Positions 58,153 through 64,000 of a DNA stretch of 64,000 bases are shown here, piece by piece. The notes beneath the pieces are model-generated. The model was not told the origin of the DNA and made no database searches. It saw nothing but the letters and a program-made list of their open reading frames with translations. Position numbers and translations under genes: made by a program. How positions within the stretch are numbered: position 1 is the first letter of the stretch; the number at the start of each line of letters is the position of its first letter. The DNA comes from Chryseobacterium elymi (GTDB lineage: Bacteria > Bacteroidota > Bacteroidia > Flavobacteriales > Weeksellaceae): contig NZ_QNUH01000004.1 of assembly GCF_003385495.1 (NCBI RefSeq), forward strand, positions 62,001 through 126,000. Reading direction: 5' to 3'.

Positions 58153-60276
58153 TTAAGAAAGCTGTACCTGAAAATCTTCTCCCAGCGCTAAAACTCCCTC
58201 TGTTAAGGCTTCAGAGTGTGCAGTAAATCCTTTCAGTTTTGAAGTTTTCCCTTTTAAAACAAGATCTAAAAGCTGTTTGTCCGATAATTTCTTGCCGAAA
58301 ATATCAAATGTAATTTTGAAACCACAGTTCTTGAAATCAGAGCACCCAACAGCTGCTTTCCCTTTGATAAGGTGATGTTCTTTACATTTCGGGCATTTGG
58401 TTTCTTCCCAGGACTGAAGCTCTTTTTTTACGGCAGGCTCACGTTTTTTCTTTTCTTTAACTTCTTCTTTTTCTTCGTATAGTGTAATCACTTTTCCTTT
58501 TCCATACACCACTTTCTCGGTCAGCTCCGTTACCATCTGAATCAGTTCTTCTTTAAACTGGTTGGCTTCATATTCTCCTTTTTCAATTTTACGGAGCTTT
58601 GACTCCCACTCTCCTGTTAATTCGGGACTTTTCAGAAGTTCGTCTTCAATGGTATCAATTAACTGAATTCCGGTTGGAGTAGCGATCAAATTTTTTCTTT
58701 TCTTCTCAATGTATTTCCTTTTGAAAAGGGTTTCTATAATATTGGCACGGGTAGACGGTCTTCCGATTCCATTATTCTTCAGAAGTTCACGCAATTCTTC
58801 GTCCTCTACCTGTTTTCCGGCAGTCTCCATCGCCCTCAGCAAAGTTGCCTCAGTGTATGGTTTTGGCGGTGTGGTTTTTCCCTGGTGGATCATCGGGTCA
58901 TGTGGCCCGGTTTCTCCAACGGTAAATTCAGGAATAGTCTGTTCTTCTTCCTTCTCTTTTTCTTTATCAGCAGATTCTTCTTTGGGCTCTTTTGCATACA
59001 CCGCTCTCCATCCCGGTTCCAGAACCTGTCTTCCACTCGTTTTGAATGGAATAGTTCCTACTTTTCCTTCTACCAATGTATTTGAAATTTTACATTCCGG
59101 ATAAAAAACAGAAATAAAACGTTTTGCAATCAGATCATACACCAACTTCTCTTCCCGGCTCAGGTTTTGGGAAGGCGGAACTTCAGTAGGAATAATAGCA
59201 TGGTGATCGGTCACTTTAGTATCATCAAAAACGGCTTTTGATTTCGGAATAGGTGCTTCCAATAACGGGGAAACCAGATCCTGATAAAAATGCATTTTCC
59301 GAAGGATGCCTTCTATTTTCGGATACAGACTTTCGGATAAATAGGTGGTATCAACACGCGGATAAGTCACATGTTTTTTCTCGTATAAACTTTGGATATA
59401 GTTTAAGGTGTTTTCTGCGGAGTAGCCATATTTTTTGTTGGCTTCCACCTGAAGACCTGTCAAATCGAAAAGTCTAAGATTTTTTTCTTTTCCTTCCTTA
59501 ATTTCAAAAGAGACTATTTCAAAAGGATTAAGTTTAAGATATTCAAGTCCTTTTTCAGCGCGGTCTAAGGTTTTTAAGCGGTCAATCGCTGCATTGAAAA
59601 TTACGTCACGGTATTTTGTTTTAAGCTCCCAATACTCTTCGGTATTGAACGCATCAATCTCTTTCTGACGCTGGACCAACATCGCCAATGTAGGCGTCTG
59701 TACCCTTCCGATGGAAAGAACTGCTTTATTCCCTCCAAATTTTTTGGTAAATAATCTTGTCGCATTAATTCCCAACAGCCAGTCACCAATCGCTCTCGCA
59801 TTTCCTGCCAGATAGAGATTTTTATAGTCTTCAGCCGGTTTCAGATTTTCAAAACCTTCTTTAATTGCCTCTTCAGTCAGGGACGAGATCCATAAACGCT
59901 GAATGGGTTTATTGCATTTTGCTTTCTGCAAAACCCATCGCTGGATCAGCTCTCCTTCCTGCCCGGCATCACCACAATTAATGACCTCATCACATTCCTC
60001 TACTAATCTTTCGATAACCTTGAATTGGGCTTCAACACCTTTATTAGGAATTAATTTGATCCCAAAACTGACTGGAATTATAGGTAACAAAAACAAATTC
60101 CAGGATTTGTACTGAGGACCGTAATCGTGAGGTTCCTTTAGGGTACAAAGATGTCCGAACGTCCATGTCACACAGTATCCGTTACCCTCCATATAGCCCT
60201 GTTTAGGCGTGGTAGCACCTAATACTTTGGCAATATCTCTGGCAACACTGGGCTTTTCGGCAATACAAAGTTTCAT
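58153..60276 (-). CDS. topB: DNA topoisomerase III (type IA)
   Basis: 707 residues. Toprim domain at the N-terminus (I-A-E-K-P-S-V-A-R-D-I-A), catalytic Tyr in T-Y-P-R-V-D-T-T-Y-L, later R-P-S-T-R-A-N-I-I, and a C-terminal zinc ribbon C-P-K-C-x(14)-C-x5-C. Cuts and passes single DNA strands to resolve intermediates. Ends 3 bases from the convergent gene's stop at 58150. No terminator was seen between them. Confidence 0.94.
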   Translation of the reverse strand: MKLCIAEKPSVARDIAKVLGATTPKQGYMEGNGYCVTWTFGHLCTLKEPHDYGPQYKSWNLFLLPIIPVSFGIKLIPNKGVEAQFKVIERLVEECDEVINCGDAGQEGELIQRWVLQKAKCNKPIQRLWISSLTEEAIKEGFENLKPAEDYKNLYLAGNARAIGDWLLGINATRLFTKKFGGNKAVLSIGRVQTPTLAMLVQRQKEIDAFNTEEYWELKTKYRDVIFNAAIDRLKTLDRAEKGLEYLKLNPFEIVSFEIKEGKEKNLRLFDLTGLQVEANKKYGYSAENTLNYIQSLYEKKHVTYPRVDTTYLSESLYPKIEGILRKMHFYQDLVSPLLEAPIPKSKAVFDDTKVTDHHAIIPTEVPPSQNLSREEKLVYDLIAKRFISVFYPECKISNTLVEGKVGTIPFKTSGRQVLEPGWRAVYAKEPKEESADKEKEKEEEQTIPEFTVGETGPHDPMIHQGKTTPPKPYTEATLLRAMETAGKQVEDEELRELLKNNGIGRPSTRANIIETLFKRKYIEKKRKNLIATPTGIQLIDTIEDELLKSPELTGEWESKLRKIEKGEYEANQFKEELIQMVTELTEKVVYGKGKVITLYEEKEEVKEKKKREPAVKKELQSWEETKCPKCKEHHLIKGKAAVGCSDFKNCGFKITFDIFGKKLSDKQLLDLVLKGKTSKLKGFTAHSEALTEGVLALGEDFQVQLS

Positions 60277-60482
60277 GAATTTCGGGATTATTGAAGGGGA
60301 ACAAAAGTCGGGATTTTTTTTGACTTACCCAATTTACCGGAGGTGCCAATGGGATTCAGTTTCTAACAAATGAGCTCAATTTTCGGTATCAATGAATATT
60401 AACAAAATTTCAAACAAAATAATATACTGAAAAACAATTAATTACAAATAAACAAAATAAAAACATTAAAAAGTCTATTGTT

Positions 60483-60494
60483 TTAGTGGACTAA
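60483..60494 (+). promoter_or_regulatory. Palindromic operator candidate in the met promoter
   Basis: TTAGTGGACTAA is a 12-base interrupted palindrome (TTAGT/ACTAA around GG). It is positioned in the -33 region, 15 bases upstream of the -7 element TATATTTG. The shape resembles sites of Rrf2-type regulators such as CymR; the cognate protein is unknown. Confidence 0.5.
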
Positions 60495-60509
60495 TAAAAA
60501 TATATGTCC

Positions 60510-60517
60510 TATATTTG
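60510..60517 (+). promoter_or_regulatory. -7 promoter element of the metNIQ leader
   Basis: TATATTTG fits TAnnTTTG. No clear TTG -33 element is present at the ideal distance, so the operator region may dominate control. The leader ATG is 27 bases further on. Confidence 0.55.
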
Positions 60518-60544
60518 CACCTGTATTCAGGAAAATAAAATAAA

Positions 60545-60643
60545 ATGATACAAGGATGTAAACATCAGCCAGTGAAGAAACAGACCATCAAAACTATGAT
60601 GATGTGCAACTGTATGCCTATGCATCAGAAATCCCGTGGCTGA
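60545..60643 (+). CDS. Methionine/cysteine-rich leader peptide (attenuator ORF)
   Basis: A 32-codon ORF with ATG at 60545 and TGA at 60641-60643. Residues 18-26 are M-M-M-C-N-C-M-P-M, so five of the six Met codons and two of three Cys codons are clustered, starting at 60596. It is not in the usual gene size range and was found by reading the 5' region of metN. An intrinsic terminator begins 25 bases after the stop. The layout (promoter, short ORF with repeated regulatory codons, terminator, uptake genes for the same amino acid) is that of ribosome-mediated attenuation. Translation itself is not proven by the sequence. Confidence 0.7.
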   Translation: MIQGCKHQPVKKQTIKTMMMCNCMPMHQKSRG

Positions 60644-60667
60644 CCTTAAATAGATATACCATATTCT

Positions 60668-60700
60668 AAAGGCCTTACCACGTTGTAGGGCCTTTTTATT
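60668..60700 (+). terminator. Intrinsic terminator in the metN leader (attenuator)
   Basis: AAAGGCCTTAC (60668-60678) pairs with GTAGGGCCTTT (60685-60695) as an 11-bp stem with one G-U pair and the loop CACGTT, followed by TTATTTT. It is 19 bases upstream of the metN start, so it must be read through for expression. CGTGG at 60635-60639 could pair with CCACG at 60678-60682, opening part of the stem. Confidence 0.8.
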
Positions 60701-60718
60701 TTAACAAGAACATTCAAA

Positions 60719-61747
60719 ATGATAGAAATCAAGAACATTTCAAAAACATTTCATCAAAAAAAGCAGTCTTTCAAAGCACTGGATCAGGTAAGCCTGAGTG
60801 TTGAAAAGGGAGATATTGTTGGGATCATCGGGTTTTCCGGCGCAGGAAAAAGCACATTGATCCGTACCGTGAATCTTCTGGAAAGACCTGATGAAGGCCA
60901 GATCATCATCAACGGAAGAGATTTCACTACACTAAGTTCAAAACAACTGGCAGGTGAAAGAAAGAAAATAGGGATGATCTTCCAGCATTTTAACCTGCTT
61001 TCATCGAGAACGGTTTTTGATAATGTTGCGCTTTCACTGGAATTAGACCATGTCAGCAAAGATGAGATCAACAGAAAAGTTAATGAACTGCTGAAAATTG
61101 TAGGACTTGAAGACAAATCCAATGACTATCCAAGGAGTCTTTCAGGCGGACAGAAACAGAGAGTAGCCATTGCAAGGGCTTTAGCGAATGATCCTTATCT
61201 CCTCCTCTGCGACGAGGCTACCAGCGCACTGGATCCGGCAACTACACAGTCTATCCTGCAGCTTTTAAGGGATATTAATCAAAGACTGGGCATTACCATT
61301 CTTCTGATCACCCACGAGATGGAAGTCATCAAGGCAGTCTGCAATCATGTAGCGGTTATAGACAAAGGAAAATTATTAGCAAAAGGAACATTAAGCGAGA
61401 TCATCTCGGATAAAGAAAATCCTGTGATCCGACAATTTATAAATTCAGATATCATGACGATTCCCCAGGAACTCAATAAAAAACTGCAGAAAGAACCTCA
61501 GGACGGTTTATTTCCGCTGGTTGAAATAGAACTCAACGAAAATATAAGTGTTGAAAAACTGCTTTCAATGCTTTACGATCAATACAAAATACCTTACAGA
61601 CTTCTGAAAGCCGATGTAGAATATCTGGGTGACTCCAATTTCGGAAAACTTCTGCTTCAGCTGCAGGGTGAAACCGAAGAAAACCAGAAAGCCATCTATT
61701 ATTTTAACCAGAATAAAATTCAAAATACAGTAAAAGGATATGCTTAG
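60719..61747 (+). CDS. metN: Methionine ABC transporter ATP-binding protein MetN
   Basis: 342 residues. Walker A G-F-S-G-A-G-K-S-T near residue 38, signature L-S-G-G-Q-K-Q-R near 140, Walker B L-L-L-C-D-E-A-T near 160, and a C-terminal NIL domain (about 265-340) that binds methionine allosterically in this family. Works with MetI and MetQ to import methionine. Its stop overlaps the metI start by 8 bases. Confidence 0.95.
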   Translation: MIEIKNISKTFHQKKQSFKALDQVSLSVEKGDIVGIIGFSGAGKSTLIRTVNLLERPDEGQIIINGRDFTTLSSKQLAGERKKIGMIFQHFNLLSSRTVFDNVALSLELDHVSKDEINRKVNELLKIVGLEDKSNDYPRSLSGGQKQRVAIARALANDPYLLLCDEATSALDPATTQSILQLLRDINQRLGITILLITHEMEVIKAVCNHVAVIDKGKLLAKGTLSEIISDKENPVIRQFINSDIMTIPQELNKKLQKEPQDGLFPLVEIELNENISVEKLLSMLYDQYKIPYRLLKADVEYLGDSNFGKLLLQLQGETEENQKAIYYFNQNKIQNTVKGYA

Positions 61748-62396
61748 TGATTCGGTAATTGCTCTTTTGGGAAAGGGACTTTGGGAAACGGTTTATATGA
61801 CTTTTATTTCGGGATTTTTTGGATTTGTTTTGGGTCTTCCGGTTGGAATTCTACTATTTTTAACAAGACAAGGACAGTTGCTGGAGAATGCAGTATATTA
61901 CAGGGTAACTTCTATTCTGGTTAATATTTTCAGATCTATTCCTTTCATTATTTTAATTGTCTGGATGATTCCTTTCACAAGAGTGATCATAGGCACTTCA
62001 ATAGGAGTGAATGCGGCTTTGGTTCCATTAAGTGTTGGAGCAGCTCCGTTTATTGCCAGACTGGTAGAGAATAGCCTTCTTGAGGTTCCTCACGGTCTTA
62101 TTGAAACAGCAAGAGCCTTAGGAGCATCCCCCTTACAGATCATCCGGAAAGTACTGCTTCCTGAAGCACTTCCTTCCCTGATCAACAATGCAGCCATTAC
62201 CCTGATCACTCTGGTAGGTTATTCTGCAATGGGTGGAGCTCTTGGAGCCGGTGGATTAGGACAGATTGGTTATCAATACGGTTATATCGGTTATGATGCT
62301 GTAATTATGAACGTGGTATTAGTGCTATTGGTAGCATTAGTGTTTATTATTCAGTTTGCAGGGGATAGATTAGCGAAAAAGTTTGATCACAGGTAG
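61740..62396 (+). CDS. metI: Methionine ABC transporter permease MetI
   Basis: 218 residues with five membrane segments and the BPD-transporter loop E-T-A-R-A-L-G-A-S-P-L-Q-I-I-R-K-V-L-L-P. Family-typical G-A-L-G-A-G-G-L-G follows. Overlaps metN by 8 bases. Confidence 0.94.
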   Translation: MLSDSVIALLGKGLWETVYMTFISGFFGFVLGLPVGILLFLTRQGQLLENAVYYRVTSILVNIFRSIPFIILIVWMIPFTRVIIGTSIGVNAALVPLSVGAAPFIARLVENSLLEVPHGLIETARALGASPLQIIRKVLLPEALPSLINNAAITLITLVGYSAMGGALGAGGLGQIGYQYGYIGYDAVIMNVVLVLLVALVFIIQFAGDRLAKKFDHR

Positions 62397-62433
62397 GTTA
62401 AAGGACCCAAAATTTAATATAAATCTAAATAAT

Positions 62434-62466
62434 AAAAGGTGACTCGAGTACTTCAACACCTTTTTA
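62434..62466 (+). terminator. Hairpin between metI and metQ
   Basis: AAAAGGTG (62434-62441) pairs with CACCTTTT (62457-62464) around a 15-base loop that contains CTCGAG. It is followed by TTAATAT. It is 16 bases before the metQ start; partial termination may set the ratio of MetQ to the other subunits. Confidence 0.55.
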
Positions 62467-62481
62467 ATATAAAAAATTCTA

Positions 62482-63288
62482 ATGAAACAGATAAAAATTA
62501 TAGCCTTTTTAACGGCTGGACTTCTCATATTCAATGCATGTTCCGGAAAGAAAGACGATCCGAACCATATCGTAGTAGGAATTACCTACGGTCCGGAACT
62601 GGAAATTGCCGAAGCGGCTAAAAAAGTAGCCAAGGAGAAGTATAATCTTGATGTGGAACTGATTCCTTTCAATGATTATGTGGTTCCGAATGAGGCCTTG
62701 AACAACGGAGATATTGAAGCCAATGCTTTTCAGCATGTTCCTTATTTAAATGAACAATCGAAGCAAAGAGGCTACAAACTGGCTGTGGTAGGGAATACTT
62801 TTGTTTATCCTATTGTTGCCTATTCAAAGAAGATCAGAACAATCAGCCAGCTTCAGAATGGAAGTACTATCGTTATTCCGAATGATCCTACCAACGAAGG
62901 ACGTTCCCTCCTTCTTCTTCAGAAAAACGGACTTTTAAAATTAAAAGAAGGTGTCGGACTTCTTCCTAAAGTCACAGACATCACTGAAAATCCAAAACAG
63001 TTGAAGATCCTCGAAATTGAAGCTCCGCAGCTTCCAAGAGTTCTGGATGATAAAGAAGTCGTTATCGCTATTATCAATAACAATTTTGCATCACAGGCAG
63101 GACTAAATGCTGATAAACAAGGGGTATTCAGTGAAGATAAAGATTCTCCATACGTCAATGTAATCGTTGCCACGCATGACAATAAAAATTCTGCCAAAGT
63201 TAAAAACTTTGTGAAAGCTTATCAGTCTGATGAAGTGGCCAAAAAAGCTGAAGAAATCTTCAAGAGCGGTGCGGTGAAGGGGTGGTAA
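62482..63288 (+). CDS. metQ: Methionine-binding lipoprotein MetQ
   Basis: 268 residues. Lipobox I-F-N-A-C (Cys20), then the NlpA-type sequence V-G-I-T-Y-G-P-E-L-E-I and N-E-A-L-N-N-G-D-I-E-A-N-A-F-Q-H-V-P-Y-L. It is the substrate-binding subunit of MetNIQ. Follows metI after 85 bases with a hairpin between. Confidence 0.94.
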   Translation: MKQIKIIAFLTAGLLIFNACSGKKDDPNHIVVGITYGPELEIAEAAKKVAKEKYNLDVELIPFNDYVVPNEALNNGDIEANAFQHVPYLNEQSKQRGYKLAVVGNTFVYPIVAYSKKIRTISQLQNGSTIVIPNDPTNEGRSLLLLQKNGLLKLKEGVGLLPKVTDITENPKQLKILEIEAPQLPRVLDDKEVVIAIINNNFASQAGLNADKQGVFSEDKDSPYVNVIVATHDNKNSAKVKNFVKAYQSDEVAKKAEEIFKSGAVKGW

Positions 63289-63487
63289 AATCATGAATAA
63301 TGAGGAATATGTGATGGTTTTTTACAGATACAGAGGTTTGAGAATTGGAGAATTTCGGAATGCGGATTGTATGTTATAACAAAAAACTCAAAACCTCGGA
63401 ATACAAACCCATACTCTAAAACTCTCCTACCTTTAAACTTAGAAGTCCGGGATCAAAAAAATTATTGATTAAAATTTATTTTCTCAA

Positions 63488-63518
63488 TTTGAGATAATAA
63501 AAATTTTACTTACTTTTG
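63488..63518 (+). promoter_or_regulatory. Promoter of the right-end GH3 gene
   Basis: TTTG at 63488-63491 and TACTTTTG at 63511-63518 are 19 bases apart, a full match to the Bacteroidota consensus. The start codon at 63544 is 25 bases further on. Confidence 0.7.
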
Positions 63519-63543
63519 TTGTTAATCAATAAAAAGGCATTTT

Positions 63544-64000
63544 ATGTTCAAGAAAACCGCCATTGTAAGTTTATTCACTTTTATTGCCGCTTCATATATG
63601 GCTCAGAATCATACCCAACCCGTTTATTTAGATGAATCAAAACCTGTAGAACAGCGTATTCAGGATGCTCTTTCCCGAATGACTGTGGAAGAAAAGGTGG
63701 CTATGCTGCATGCACAGTCCAAATTCAGTTCTCCAGGTGTTCCAAGACTGGGAATTCCTGAATTCTGGACGACGGATGGTCCTCACGGGGTACGTCCGGA
63801 AGTGATGTGGGATGAATGGGACCAAGCAGGTTGGACGAATGACTCGATTATTGCCTACCCTGCCCTTACGGCACTTTCTGCAACATGGAACAAAAAAATG
63901 TCATGGAATTACGGAAAAGCTCTGGGGGAAGAAGCCCGATACAGAAAAAAAGATATTCTTCTGGGACCTGGTGTTAATATCTACAGAACACCTTTGAACG
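63544..64000 (+). CDS. Exported GH3 glycosidase, N-terminal part
   Basis: The ORF starts at 63544 and runs out of the window after 152 codons. Signal peptide MFKKTAIVSLFTFIAASYMA, then R-M-T-V-E-E-K-V-A-M-L-H-A and W-T-T-D-G-P-H-G-V-R-P, matching the GH3 N-terminal barrel. The catalytic Asp lies beyond the right edge. It is a different paralogue from that at 12569-15241. The specificity is not visible. Confidence 0.88.
   Translation, partial: MFKKTAIVSLFTFIAASYMAQNHTQPVYLDESKPVEQRIQDALSRMTVEEKVAMLHAQSKFSSPGVPRLGIPEFWTTDGPHGVRPEVMWDEWDQAGWTNDSIIAYPALTALSATWNKKMSWNYGKALGEEARYRKKDILLGPGVNIYRTPLN

Noticed and set aside
60545..60700. SAM riboswitch upstream of metN
   Set aside because: No SAM-I-type multi-helix layout could be traced; the short ORF with clustered Met codons and one terminator explains the region better.
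62439..62621. 60-residue ORF before metQ
   Set aside because: Overlaps metQ in another frame and lies on the hairpin; no Met-rich run as in the metN leader.

Overview
The window looks like a chromosomal segment of a Chryseobacterium-type flavobacterium (Bacteroidota, Weeksellaceae). It is AT-rich. Its clearest promoters fit the Bacteroidota pattern TTTG/TTG-N19-TAnnTTTG. It carries typical flavobacterial genes: a fused alpha/beta 2-oxoacid dehydrogenase E1, two secreted S9 peptidases, a GldA-like ATPase, secreted glycosidases and many exported proteins starting MKK...Q. No rRNA, tRNA, CRISPR array, integrase or complete insertion sequence was seen.

Layout. 1-12 kb: small exported proteins, a GldA-like ATPase with a ParB-like partner, a patatin, a TetR regulator with a likely target (tandem NTF2-like protein), an S9 peptidase, a PH-domain protein and lipoamide dehydrogenase. 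12-17 kb: a translationally coupled GH29 alpha-fucosidase and GH3 beta-glucosidase, then a decayed DUF2071 gene. 17-21 kb: a membrane/lipid operon (SRPBCC, fatty acid desaturase, a frameshifted DCC protein, small membrane proteins) under a GbsR/MarR regulator whose palindrome occurs both at its own promoter and at the operon head. 21-26 kb: an ECF sigma factor, a fusion of membrane-anchor, TonB plug and VWA domains, and a VWA lipoprotein paralogue. 26-29.6 kb: a C1 peptidase, a GG-leader peptide, and an Old Yellow Enzyme divergent from an HxlR regulator. 29.7-32.4 kb: an AlwI-type restriction-modification pair. 32.5-43 kb: the fused E1, four exported 'QVGINT' surface proteins (two in tandem duplication), a pair of orphan HTH proteins and a TPR-LuxR membrane regulator. 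43-48 kb: polyprenyl synthase, sterol desaturase family protein, rlmN, queA. 48-53 kb: AIM24 protein and a three-gene overlapping operon (GH109-like oxidoreductase, nucleotidyltransferase, hexosamine-kinase-like protein). 53-60 kb: S9 peptidase, small proteins, thioesterase, topoisomerase III. 60.3-63.3 kb: metNIQ. From 63.5 kb: the start of another GH3 glycosidase.

The most interesting element is upstream of metN. A 32-codon ORF with a Met/Cys-rich run (MMMCNCMPM) is followed by an 11-bp intrinsic terminator and preceded by a TAnnTTTG promoter with a TTAGTGGACTAA palindrome. This has the architecture of a ribosome-mediated attenuator, here reading methionine/cysteine supply. Other points of note are the sigma factor / TonB-plug / VWA cluster, the orphan GG-leader peptide, the GbsR operator pair, a dispersed 'AACCACAAAAG' repeat family, and two genes caught in decay.

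Functional calls come from motif recognition by eye. No database search, folding or alignment was run.
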